Source of the DNA: Sordaria brevicollis
Lineage: Eukaryota > Ascomycota > Sordariomycetes > Sordariales > Sordariaceae
Direction: 5' to 3'
Length of the DNA stretch: 64,000 nucleotides
Assembly (NCBI GenBank): GCA_033439795.1
Contig: JAUTDP010000012.1
Span: forward strand, 1,736,001 to 1,800,000
A model generated the notes under the pieces. It did not search any database, was not told where the DNA came from, and saw only the letters and a list, made by a program, of their open reading frames with translations. The position numbers and the translations under genes were made by a program. This document shows, piece after piece, positions 33,873 to 44,909 of this stretch (position 1 is its first letter; every line of letters begins with the position of its first letter).

Positions 33873-36800
33873 GACTAGAGATTAAGAGTGAATGATATGG
33901 AGTGTGTGAGAAGAAGGACTCGGGTCCGAGGTGGTGTAGGTTGTTGTTGATGATGATGTCGAGGCAAGGTAGCTCCCGTCTCGGTGTCGCAGTGGTGGGG
34001 TTTGTGATTCCTTTGGGGAATTATCGCCAGGCTGGCCTCGAAGTCGGTGGTCTGTCGCAAAGAGGAGGGTGTGGTAACTTTTCGGCGACGAAGGAGCAAA
34101 CGTGTCAGAGTATTACAACACAATAGTCCAAAGAGTTTTTACGTGTTCAATTCAGAAACACAAGATCTATGTTGAAGTTCATGCTGTCCTGTCTGACAGT
34201 CTGATTCGCAAAGCAGCCAGGTACCTCTACGGTTCCTCTTGGACCAGTGGCCTCTTGTCTCGGTGGACGTTACCCCTTCCCTTCTGCATCCGCTAGCCTT
34301 GCAGCAGGTACCGCCCTGAAAGCTTCCCCCCACAGTATGACGAGGATTCCGTTGTCGTCCTTCAAAGTTTAACGAGGGCGCAAGCAGTTGACAGCTTGTT
34401 GGCTCTGTTGCGTTTATATTGAATTCTTCAATACTATGGGACCGAACGTACAGTATCTTACCATTTTCCAAGGCTTCTCTGCCCTCTATAGACACTCGAA
34501 TAGGTAGTTTTGAGCTTCGAGGCTTGGTCACCCACCTCTTGCTGCGACTTGCACTTTCTGCCCCCAGCTGGCGAGGACCCGCCTAACATTCAACAATTGG
34601 TACTTTGGTACTTCTTCCCTTCAATTGCCACGAGCACAGACCACAATCCAGCCAATGCTTCACGTGTTCTGATTGCGCGCCTGGACCATTTTTGGAGAAA
34701 GGACTGTGGTCGGCCAGTGCCAGCGAGCGTTGGCGGCCCGTGTGTGTCAGCGTGCCGGGCAGCCAGTCAATGCACTCCAATCACTGCACTGCCAGTGCCC
34801 CTGGCAATTCCCGTCGCTGCGAAGGAAGTGGAAGCGCCTGCCCCATTTGCGGCACTGCAACTGTTCTCAACGCACTTGCCCGCCCAGTCGCAAGCGTCCC
34901 TTTTTATGAACAGCGGGACGCACCTGATTTGCACGACCACTGCTCACGTCCAACTTTTTCCTTTCAACTCGTCACCCTGACCTGACATCAGCAGCACAAT
35001 CTCTCCTTTCTTCTCGACGACCAACTTGTCGCCCTGGTCGCCTTGTCGCATCGCCCATCGTCGTACTTAATAATCGCGTCCTTTCTCTTCGTACATCTTT
35101 CCCTTGTTCTGGCAAAGCTGTAAAGGCGAACTTTAAACGCGCAGGGTTTTCTTGACGTCTCGGGCGTTTCTTCTTCTTGCGCGACCGTCATTCGGAAACT
35201 CGTCTCTTTCCCTAGCAAAGCTGCAGTCGTCCGATCGACCTGTGGCCCTGGCTTTTGAAAAGATTAATATCGGTACCTGCCTGCTCAGCTGAGTTTCAAG
35301 GTCAGGAACCTCTCCATTCCTTTAACCCAGGATATAGAGAGGGGAAATGCTGTAGCGAACTGCGATAACCTCACTTCGCTGTTGTCTTCTGCGCGCGCGT
35401 GCGAGGGGAGGGAGCTTTCGTGACGAGTTGCTGCGGACGCATTCAGGCACACGTAACCCAACCAGGAGCACGTGCCCTCAGGCGTCAAAAGTCAGAACAC
35501 CAACCACCACGACCAAAGGTTCTTGACGGAAAACACATATAGGGTATGCATAATCTTCACCTCTTCCCCCCCAATCCTAATACTTTTGAAAACAAGCACA
35601 AGAAGCGTCTGTCTGTATTTTACCTAATTACATGTCCTGTTTTTTTGTCTGTGAATCAAGCCTTCTGAAGTCCCGCAGTCAAATAAGGCTGTGAGTGGTC
35701 AAGGATTGCAAAGATTCGCAGTGCAAATTACGGGGTTCGTGTTAACCAAAAGGCCAACAAACCTTCTCGCCAACATCCACCAGAAACGGTACAAGTAACC
35801 TGGGCTACCTATCACAGTACCTTGCGTTTTAATCCTGGCAGATGAAAGAGAGGAGAGAGACAGAGAGAGCAAAGAGAGAGACAGAGACAGAGCCTGAGAG
35901 AGACTTGTGTGCGGAGAGAAATGCAAAGCCAAAACGACGACTGAGGGAAACGCAACACGGCACATGGAAATGGCAAACCCAGAGACTACACAACTCGTTT
36001 CTACTGAGAATGCACAGGGGCCAGCAAAAGACATCCCATCTTGATTGATATGCTGCGGTCATTTGAAGAGCCTCTGGAACTGGCTATCATTGACACCCGG
36101 ATCTATCAGCCTCGCCCCCTGGTTAATTGTCCCATGCACAACCTGAGATCCAGATTTCAAATCTGCTGTGTGGCAGATCCAACCAGCCAGCCAGCCAGCC
36201 CAACAAACACACGCACATCCGCACACCGCAGCCTGAGCCTGGGATTTCCAAGAAAAAGCACAAAGTGGTTCTGGTGGTTGTTAGTGCCACTGGAATTCCG
36301 GACACTGGACAGTGGTTATCCAGCGACTTTACAGCGCTGCCAAGCCCTGCGGGCCATATCACTTTCTTAACAGCACTGCTGCAACTGCCTTGAACGGTGC
36401 TGTTGCTCGCAGCCCCGCACTCCTCATCCACGCCCTATGCCCGACAAACGCGGGACCCCCACCCCTCCGACTCCAACCGGCACCCGACCAGCACAAGTTG
36501 AATTTCGGAATCCAATTTCACAACTCTCAATTCTTCACCCCACCATCACTTTTCTGTCGTCGGCCAAACTTGGTTTGAGACCGTGAACAACACGACAGAA
36601 GTATTTTCAACCAAGGCACAAGAGGGCAATAATCCTGCTACAAGCTCAATCAAGTCGCGGCGCGACGTGTGGTTCCTGGACTGGATATCTGCCGTGGCTG
36701 GCAATTTGGCTTCTCCTCCATTCTCGGGCATCCTGGACGGTCGGTACTTCGACCACTATTCAGACGCGTCTGGCACTCGACGTCTTGAATGGCAACACTT

Positions 36801-37626
36801 TCTCGACTTGCACCACCACACCGGGCAAGCAACCCAAAGCACCACCACTCTCATCGGGAACAGTGCATTTTTGGCGCTTCTCTCCGCTACTTGAAGTCAA
36901 CATCAAGGTCGACATTGACTCGTCCCTTGATACTTGCTTGGCCGTGGCTGGCCTATTCACGACGCTCTCTCCGGATCGATCTCTGTCTCTCTCTCTGTCT
37001 CATTCTCTCAGGGTCTCTCTCTCTCAGGGTCTCTCTCTCTTACTCTCTTCATCCCTGAAATTTGCTCTCTCAGATTTCAGGCAGGACTTGTGTTGGACCC
37101 AGTTTCAAGTTAGTTCTTGGACTGCTGGCGGCGACGTTTCTCAAAGTTGGACATCTGTTGCGATCTCTGTACCTGACGCTGACCCTCCTCTTCCTTAGCA
37201 GAGCTTCATCCGCTAAACCGCTTTCAGTTTGGCATCCAGCGTGATTGGAGCTAGCGATTCTTGTGCCCCACCACTCGACGCTGAATACACCCCACTCGTG
37301 TACAAAGGCAGCCAGTCATATAACACAATTCTCAAACTTGCTGTTAAGGGCACGCCTTTGTTTTATGCATTGATACGCCCTGTATCAACGACAAAAGTGA
37401 GTTTTCATGAAAGAGCATTCTGCTCAAAACCTCCCACTGGCAACGGGTTATCACCATCATAAAGATCTGTTCTATAGACTTGGATCGGAATCGAGACAAA
37501 GGCTCAAACTGCATGAACCCATTGACTGACATCCCTCGTTCTCCTAGCCTGCCGTTGTCTCTGATTTTGTCCGTTTGGATTCTTTTTCTTTTGAGTTGAA
37601 GCCGGCAATCATCGACCTTGTTGGCC
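33873..37626. other. Divergent intergenic region sly1 / PNUTS-like gene
   Basis: 3.75 kb without a gene I can support. It includes GA/CT-rich low-complexity tracts at about 35845-35900 and 36978-37060, and a short CCAG repeat near 36182. The right part is probably promoter and long 5' leader of the large plus-strand gene. Confidence 0.45.
36978..37060. repeat. CT-rich simple sequence
   Basis: Runs of (CT)n interrupted by CAGGGT, including a directly repeated CAGGGTCTCTCTCT block. It lies about 600 bases upstream of the PNUTS-like start codon. Confidence 0.8.
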
Positions 37627-40600
37627 ATGGACGCCGCTCATCCAAATCATGCTGGGCAATGGGACCCTAATGCCTTTGCGGCAGAAACCCAATGGGATCA
37701 ATCATTTGCTTTTGCTCCCGAGCACGGGCATGAGAATGCGTACCACAACCCAAGCACATTCATTGACCCTCCGCAGCAAGTTGCTCCTCAGCTTGCCGGC
37801 CATGATGGCCAAACAAATACTTATGGAGGGCATTACGAATACTATCCGCAAAATGAGCCTTGGACTGGACCTAGCCCTGCGGCGGCGCCTTATGCCCAGG
37901 AGTCTTTAACACAGGAGCATTATGCACCTCCTCAACAACACCCGCAGCACCAGGGGCATCAACAGCAACAGCACCCTTATGGTAACCATCGAACCCTTGA
38001 CAGCCGTTTTGCTCTTGTTGATCTACCACAGGAGACTGAGTATCAGAACCACCACATGCAAATCCCCGAAAGGCAAGAAGTGGTTCAAGCTGGGTTTGGT
38101 CATGGCGCTGTGCCCCAAAGACAACAGTCGGCGGACGGCTATCTTCAGGGTCATGTCTCAGAGCAATGGCAAAGGGTGCCAATGGCGAGTTCAGGCTATC
38201 CCGCGAATGGAGAGTATCAAAACCCTCTGGCAACGTCACAGGCTGGAAACCAACAACCGCCTGTACATCACCAACAACATCAGAATCAGCAGCATCCTCA
38301 GCTCCAGCAGCAACAGATTCAGCGGAATCAACAGCCTTCGCAACCACAATTGCATCAACCGCAGCCTCAACAGCAGCAGGCGCCACTCCAAAGGCAGACT
38401 CCCACACCTACATCTTATCAAGCCAGCCATGGCCCGATTCAAGGAGGGCTTCCAAGTTACCACCATGTTCAGGGTCATCATACTCCCGAACCCCAGCCAA
38501 ACCAAGCTCAGTTTATGCAGCCCATTAACGGGCAGCATATACAAAACCGTGCTTCTGTGGCACAGCTTCCGGTGCAGCGGGCCACAGCCAGCCCCAGCCC
38601 ACTCAGTCATACGCCCATTCAGAATGCTGCGATTCAGCAGAAGCCTGTCCAACAACCGGCTCAACAGCCAATCCAGCCGAAGCTTGCACCGCGTTCTATG
38701 GCTCAGTCTACAGTGCAGCCAATGGTGCAGCCTGCAGTGCAACAGGTGGTGCAGACTCCCGTCCATCAGGCTGCTCACCCATCGCACTCGACACCACAGC
38801 CCACTCCGCAGCACACACCACAGCCAACGCCCCAGCCTCAAGCACAGGCCATCCCCCAAGTCTCTCAACATCAACAGACAACACCACAGCAGTTTGCCCA
38901 ACACCAGCAACCTGGCCAAAGTCAAGGTTTCCAGGTTGCAGTTTCCCACTCCCAGCCCGTTCAGACCCAGTCGTTCCAGGCGCCGGCGCAGGAACGGATG
39001 GCCCAGGCCCAGGCTACACAACAGTCCATTCAGTCTCCTCAAACCAATGTGACCTCTGGTGTAAAACGCGCTGGTGATGTGCAGGAGATCCAAACCCTCG
39101 CCAAGAAACCGAAGGTGTTGCAACCAGCCTCCAGTACTTCAAACCCCCAAGTCATCAGCTTCGCGAATAACAACTCTGCGAGCCCTGGCGTTGCATTGGA
39201 TGTAAACATGCGAGGCGGTGCCAACGAGGCCGCCAGTCTCTTCACTGTAGATGAGGATCTGATTGAAAAGGCAAAAGACACACCAGGCTGCACTGTCAAC
39301 GGAGTGCCGTATCTCATCATTGACGAAACTCCGGTGCAGCTTAAGAAGGGACCGCCAACTAAACGCTTTGTGACCATCGTGGCAAAAGCGGGCAAAGACC
39401 CTCTCTTCTCAAGTATCGAGCGTGGCTGGACCCCCGCTGAGTCTCTCGGCAACCACGCGGAGGCCTACCAAACAGCTAAAGAGGTTCTGGATCGCCAAAG
39501 AGCAGATATCAGGCTCGATATTGAAATGAAGCGGGCAAAGACAGATTTGCCGGCGGATTGGTGGAGGAAGCTTTCCAAGGGTGAACTTGGAACTGATGCA
39601 AAGCAAAGAGGGTCTCCCCCGCCTGAACCTACCTTGACGGCTGTAAAAGCGGCTGAACTGTTGCGCGTTCATCCAGCACACAAGAAAAACCGAAAGTTCA
39701 TGTTGCATACCAGTAGTGAATTCGGTACTTTTGTCGCGGATAAGATTGCCGCCCTCCGTGCTGCACCAGCTTTCGAGAAGCTTGTTAAGGACGTGAAAAG
39801 CAAGAGCAAGGGTTCTGCTACGCTCAAGCCTGCTGCAGTTGAGGCCCTCAAGCAGTCTCTTGAGCCCCTCAAAACGGAACTTGAAGCAGCCATCACCGAA
39901 GGACTTAAAGTCGGAGACCCCGTGATTCTGCGCATGGTGGGAGAGAAAGGTGTACTCCCGGTTCGTCTACTCAATTTGCTTATCCAACTGTTCAACCTCA
40001 ACGAGGCTACTTCATCATTGGCCAAGGCAGCTCTTCGACTCTTTGGATGCTTCACGAGCCTTACGCCAGAGCAACTCGAGGCTTGGAAATTCCAAACCAC
40101 AAAGGGCAAACTTGAAGGTCTGGGTGACCCTGAAATCAATGAGTTGGTTGCGACCATCATTTCAAATGCCGAAAAGAACGCTGGAAAGGAAGGACCTCCT
40201 GCCAAACCAAAGAAGGAGAAGGAGGCTGGCAACGATGTCAAGAAGACCACTGCTAAGCCAGCAATCTCTACAGCCAAGAGAGCTCGTGAAGATGATAGCA
40301 ATGGTGATTTGCGCACAGCCAAGAAGCCTTCCACGGACACAAAAGCCCGGGTGACGACCACTTTAAGTTCTGTCACCAATGCCAAAGTCTCATCTACTGT
40401 CTCCAAGGCGTCTCCGCCTACCACCAAACCAGCTGCCAAAACCTCGGTCAACACCTCTGCCGCGACAACAGCAAAGCCTCGTGCTTCTTACCTGCTTCCC
40501 GGTAAAACTCGCCCAGCGGCAAAGCCTGCATCGAAACCAGAGCCCACAAAGACCGAACCCGCGAAACCGTTGGTCAAAACGGAAGCTCCAAAGCCATCTG

Positions 40601-42621
40601 CTGCTCTGTCTGCGGCCAAATCAAATGGCACTCAGGCGACGTCCTCGGCTGGCAACGCAGCAAAGGCCGTGAAGCCCAAGGAGGAGCCATCGTCCGGCTC
40701 CAGATTTGCCGCACTCATGGAAGAAATCGCTGCGCCAAAGAAGGTGAAGGCCGATTCCACGCCTCCAGCGGAATCTGCTCCTGACCCGAATGAGACGGAA
40801 GAGCAGAGGAAACGTCGTTTGCGCAAGGAGGAGCGCCGGAGACGCAACTTGCGAGTCAACTTTAAGAGCGATGATCAACTATGCCAAATCAAGGAGTACA
40901 CTCTGTTTCCCGAAGAGATGGGCCATCGCCAATCTCGCGATGTCCGATCAGATAGCAAGGACAAGCGGGAAGGCATGGCGCTCAAGATGGGTCACGCAGG
41001 TGAGATTCGCCCTTGGGAGGAGCCTAACTCGGTTGATCTGGAAGTTATCCCAGAGGAGACGCGCAAGGAACGATACGTTACCGTTGGTGGCTCCAAGACC
41101 TTCCGTACTGAGCAACAAGCGTACATGGAAGATCGTGAGGCCAAGGAACTCATGGTCATTTACACCGACCCCTCCGATATCCCACCTACGCCCAAATCAC
41201 CTGCCTACGAGCCTTCCCTCGATGATGGCTCCGGAGCTGAGATTCAACTCCCTGCTGGTCTGGAATATGATGAACTCCGTCGCAGGGCTGCCGACTACAA
41301 GACTATGGGTCCTTATCGGTCAGCCTCTGAGGCCAAGGCTCGGTTGGAGGCTCAGTCTGCCCCCGGTTATGCCGATTTCGCTAAAGCAATGAAGTCTCTT
41401 GACGCGCTCACCGCTGGGTATGCTGGATATCCCGTGCACGTACCGCAGCCTGCAGTTATCCACGCAGCGCCTGTTGTTTCGGCCAAGCCGGAGGGTATTC
41501 CGCCTATCATTGTCCCTGTTACATACGAGTCTCCTGAAGCTCGTGATCAGAGGACGTACGAGCTCATATCTTCTGACAGGGCACGTTACTACCGCGATCC
41601 GGAGCCCTATGATCCTGCGCATCCCAAGACAGTACGTCGTCGTGACTACCCGAATGCTGAGATCCAGAAGGCTGTGGACTATATCGAGGAGATTGTGGAG
41701 TATGTCAAGCGGACGATCCCCGAGATCAAGCAACAGCCTGCCCCGGCAGCTCCTGTCGTGCCAGCCCAAGCTCCTGTTCCCGTTCAGACAGCTCAACCAG
41801 CGGCCGCCCCAGCCGACTACAGCGCGGCCTGGGCTCAGTATTTCGCAGCCCAAGCTCAGCAGGGGCAGCAGCCGGATGCTCATGCTCTACAACAACAGCA
41901 GGCTTGGTATGCTCACCAGCAGCAACAACAACAGCTCCAGCAACAACTGCAGCAGCTGCCAGCCGGCGTACATGCCGCCTATCAACAGATCACCGAGCTT
42001 ATTGCTCAAGGCACCGACGTGACTCCCATTATAACTGCCCTCGCAGCCCAAGCCAACACCAGCCCCCAGAAAGCTGCCGAATTCCAACAGCTTTTGGCCG
42101 CCCTGCAAAGTGCTGGTCAACAACAACAACAACAACAACCCAGCCAGCCGGCTGCCAATCCTCAAGCCGCTGAGTGGGCCACCTGGGCCGCCAAGTTAGG
42201 AGGTCAAGGCGCCGGTGCCCATGCTCCGCCTCCCACGCAACACGGTGGTTACGACCCCTACCAATCTGGCCAAGGCTATAACGATCATAACTCCCGCGAT
42301 AGCCGTGACCGCGACCTCAGCTCCCGCGATCGTGACAACAGCTGGGGCAACCAGAATCAGCACCATGGAGGTGGTGGTCGTGACAACTTCCGCGATCGCA
42401 ACGATAGTCGTGATAGCGGTGGACGCGATGGCGGTCAGCAACAGCATCACCGCGATAACAAGCCTCACTGGAAGAAGAATAAGAACCGCGATCGTAATGG
42501 CGATGAGGTTCCTGACCATCTGAAGGGGATTAACAGGAGTTTGATCGGTACTAAGCAGTGCAGCTTTTGGGCGCAGGGCAAGTGTGCGAAGGGTGATAAG
42601 TGCACTTTTAGACACGACTAG
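37627..42621 (+). CDS. PNUTS/Ppn1-like PP1 regulator with C-terminal CCCH zinc finger
   Basis: A single 1664-residue open frame; the ATG at 37627 has a good context (GGCCATGG). Residues 1-480 are Gln/Pro/His-rich and low-complexity. A helical block (about 740-850; VILRMVGEKGVLPVRLL) may correspond to a TFIIS N-terminal-like bundle. A Lys/Ala/Pro-rich linker follows. At about 1073-1079 RRNLRVNF contains an RVxF protein-phosphatase-1 docking motif (R1076-V-N-F), followed by DDQLCQIKEYTLFPEE, the acidic stretch typical after such motifs. Short polyQ runs lie near 1440-1510, then an RD/SR-rich region. The last 20 residues form a CX7CX5CX3H zinc finger (CSFWAQGKC...CTFRH). TFIIS-like domain, RVxF and C-terminal CCCH in this order match PNUTS, which links PP1 to Pol II dephosphorylation and 3'-end processing. 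The assignment is inference from architecture. Confidence 0.6.
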   Translation: MDAAHPNHAGQWDPNAFAAETQWDQSFAFAPEHGHENAYHNPSTFIDPPQQVAPQLAGHDGQTNTYGGHYEYYPQNEPWTGPSPAAAPYAQESLTQEHYAPPQQHPQHQGHQQQQHPYGNHRTLDSRFALVDLPQETEYQNHHMQIPERQEVVQAGFGHGAVPQRQQSADGYLQGHVSEQWQRVPMASSGYPANGEYQNPLATSQAGNQQPPVHHQQHQNQQHPQLQQQQIQRNQQPSQPQLHQPQPQQQQAPLQRQTPTPTSYQASHGPIQGGLPSYHHVQGHHTPEPQPNQAQFMQPINGQHIQNRASVAQLPVQRATASPSPLSHTPIQNAAIQQKPVQQPAQQPIQPKLAPRSMAQSTVQPMVQPAVQQVVQTPVHQAAHPSHSTPQPTPQHTPQPTPQPQAQAIPQVSQHQQTTPQQFAQHQQPGQSQGFQVAVSHSQPVQTQSFQAPAQERMAQAQATQQSIQSPQTNVTSGVKRAGDVQEIQTLAKKPKVLQPASSTSNPQVISFANNNSASPGVALDVNMRGGANEAASLFTVDEDLIEKAKDTPGCTVNGVPYLIIDETPVQLKKGPPTKRFVTIVAKAGKDPLFSSIERGWTPAESLGNHAEAYQTAKEVLDRQRADIRLDIEMKRAKTDLPADWWRKLSKGELGTDAKQRGSPPPEPTLTAVKAAELLRVHPAHKKNRKFMLHTSSEFGTFVADKIAALRAAPAFEKLVKDVKSKSKGSATLKPAAVEALKQSLEPLKTELEAAITEGLKVGDPVILRMVGEKGVLPVRLLNLLIQLFNLNEATSSLAKAALRLFGCFTSLTPEQLEAWKFQTTKGKLEGLGDPEINELVATIISNAEKNAGKEGPPAKPKKEKEAGNDVKKTTAKPAISTAKRAREDDSNGDLRTAKKPSTDTKARVTTTLSSVTNAKVSSTVSKASPPTTKPAAKTSVNTSAATTAKPRASYLLPGKTRPAAKPASKPEPTKTEPAKPLVKTEAPKPSAALSAAKSNGTQATSSAGNAAKAVKPKEEPSSGSRFAALMEEIAAPKKVKADSTPPAESAPDPNETEEQRKRRLRKEERRRRNLRVNFKSDDQLCQIKEYTLFPEEMGHRQSRDVRSDSKDKREGMALKMGHAGEIRPWEEPNSVDLEVIPEETRKERYVTVGGSKTFRTEQQAYMEDREAKELMVIYTDPSDIPPTPKSPAYEPSLDDGSGAEIQLPAGLEYDELRRRAADYKTMGPYRSASEAKARLEAQSAPGYADFAKAMKSLDALTAGYAGYPVHVPQPAVIHAAPVVSAKPEGIPPIIVPVTYESPEARDQRTYELISSDRARYYRDPEPYDPAHPKTVRRRDYPNAEIQKAVDYIEEIVEYVKRTIPEIKQQPAPAAPVVPAQAPVPVQTAQPAAAPADYSAAWAQYFAAQAQQGQQPDAHALQQQQAWYAHQQQQQQLQQQLQQLPAGVHAAYQQITELIAQGTDVTPIITALAAQANTSPQKAAEFQQLLAALQSAGQQQQQQQPSQPAANPQAAEWATWAAKLGGQGAGAHAPPPTQHGGYDPYQSGQGYNDHNSRDSRDRDLSSRDRDNSWGNQNQHHGGGGRDNFRDRNDSRDSGGRDGGQQQHHRDNKPHWKKNKNRDRNGDEVPDHLKGINRSLIGTKQCSFWAQGKCAKGDKCTFRHD

Positions 42622-44909
42622 TCTGGGGACTTGTCTAACTTGTGTGGACTAAGGAAAATCAGTGGATGTGATCATGAAGGGGGGGATATAGCTTTGAAAT
42701 GAAGGAGGAATGGATTTGGTATGACTTGAGGAATAGGTCACCAGATTCAGGGGGGACAAAGGAAAGAAGGAAGAAGAAAGGGATATTGCTTGCTTATTTA
42801 GTCACAATGCAAAGCGAGACACACAAAGTTCTACTGAAGAAAATGAAGAGCCGGGGAAAGGTATTTTGAGGAAAAGGGAATTAGCTATGTTGTTCAACTG
42901 TTTATATTACTTGCTATCAAAGAAAGGAGTTCGCATATTAGTTCGAATAGGAGTACTGTACTACCATGCCATACACAAATGCTTTTTGAGTGTGAAAGTG
43001 ACTTAAATGTGAGCGTGATTCCTAGTAGACCTGTGGCATACATATTATGGTGAAGTATAAGAGAAAGCTTGGGAGTAGGGAGAGTAAGTACAGTAACTTG
43101 TCGTTCTATATATTGAGCTTCGAAAAGTTCGCCACAATAGTTCCCGTCAAGATGGTTCTGAGTTTCACACCCTTAGTTTTCTCCCAAGTTTCCCACCCAT
43201 TCTTGTCTGGTGTTTTGAGTTTCATGCCCCTACACTCACTCTCATAGCTGGGACCAGTGGCAGTGGCAGTGGCAGTAGAGGCAAGATCAGAGCGGAACTA
43301 AAGCTCTTCATGATTCACACAAACAAGCCTATCACAACAAATAATTATGACTATCCTCAAGCCAGCTAGCTTCCCTTACCTGATGCCAGAAACGCCGGCT
43401 ATTACATAACAGGACATGACATGGCTTGGCATGACGGTGATTTATCACGGCGGTAACATTAGTGTTGCGCGTGTTGTCAAGAGTGTCAAGAGTGTCATGA
43501 ATCTCTAGTGTCTCGACAGGCTAATTAGAGAGAGTGTGTATTTCCCCCCTTCCGACTGTGAAACTGATTGTGGTGGGTCGTCTGACTAGGTAAGTAATTC
43601 GTGAGTCCCGTCTTTGAGATAACTCGTGGCATGCATAATGAGATAATGATGGATGTTATTCGCGAATGCAAAAATGGCGGTCTGAAGGGAGCTAGAAAAG
43701 GTTATTAGTCCATAGCGTTCAGTCTAGTGTACATAAAGTTCGCGCAAAGTATGTTCACGCAGAGGGAGTAAGTAAGTGACTGTTACTACCGGTAGTCAGT
43801 CAGTCAGTTCAATCACAATATCCACCTTCACGTGTGAAATCTCTTGAGAGCGTGGTGGCGACGCAGTATTGCAAAAGCATAGATAGACCTGGCTGGTTCT
43901 TGAACTTATTAGCCACTTCACCATCTCGATCTCACCTTCAGCTGTTCTACGGACGGCAGTCCATCATAGAAAAGGGAAGAGAGTGAGTTGTGAGCAAGTC
44001 GATAGGGCGGATAATACATCGACTGTCGTAGGGGGTGAGAGATAATTTTGAGTGCTGACCAAGAAGATTACGACGATTCAAAAAGCTAAATGACCGGCTA
44101 CCCTGGTACCGTTCTCTCATATATCCAATCCATCCATTTGAGATGGTTAGCCGGCCTAGTGAGAGTTTGGTTTCGACGACATAATCTTGAGGCATAAGTA
44201 GCTGATTAGGGTAGTTCACGTACAGTATAATGCTACCAATATAGCACGGCTTGGGAAAATGGTGTTGATACATCGAACATCATAAAACTTGTGTACTTGT
44301 TCACAACTTCACATACGGTCCGAGTTGATCCACTTGACGGTAGGAATACTACCTTGATGTGATCATAAAAAACACACAAGGTGACGGGCAGGAGAGTTTT
44401 TTTGAACTTTACAATTTGGTAAACGCAAGACTAGAGCAGTTGGTAGTTAAGCACCCAAGATCCATCTCAATGATAACGACCATATACACTCAGCTGTGAG
44501 GAATGCCCCGGATCCAAACGCCCTCAAAGAAACCTTTTCAAACCATCGGAGACCATCGACAACGACTCGAAGAGCCCGCCTGGTACCATGCTCCTGTCCT
44601 TGTAATTGGCAGGGTTATTTGACAAAGGTGAACCAAGAGCTTGCGTTGAAGACCCCATCAGACAGTTAACAAGATCCATACAACTAACAACTGGCATCGA
44701 CAAAACCAGTAAAGGAAAAAACTCCCTGAAAACACAGCAGCCGGTACTTTGTACCATGTAGGAACTGAACCAGCAAGTCGACAAAAGTGAAGGATCGCCG
44801 CCATGCCTGTATTCTTCCGCATCCTCGATCCTTCAAAAACCCTCGACGATTCCAGATTGGCTGCATTGTTCACCAAAACTTCATGAGATGAGACCGTTCA
44901 GTATCCCAC
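42622..44909. other. Intergenic between convergent genes
   Basis: 2.3 kb of AT-richer 3' flanks of two convergent genes. Small direct repeats (GGCAGT near 43258, AAGAGTGTC near 43485, GTCA near 43794) are present. I see no coding signal. Confidence 0.5.
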
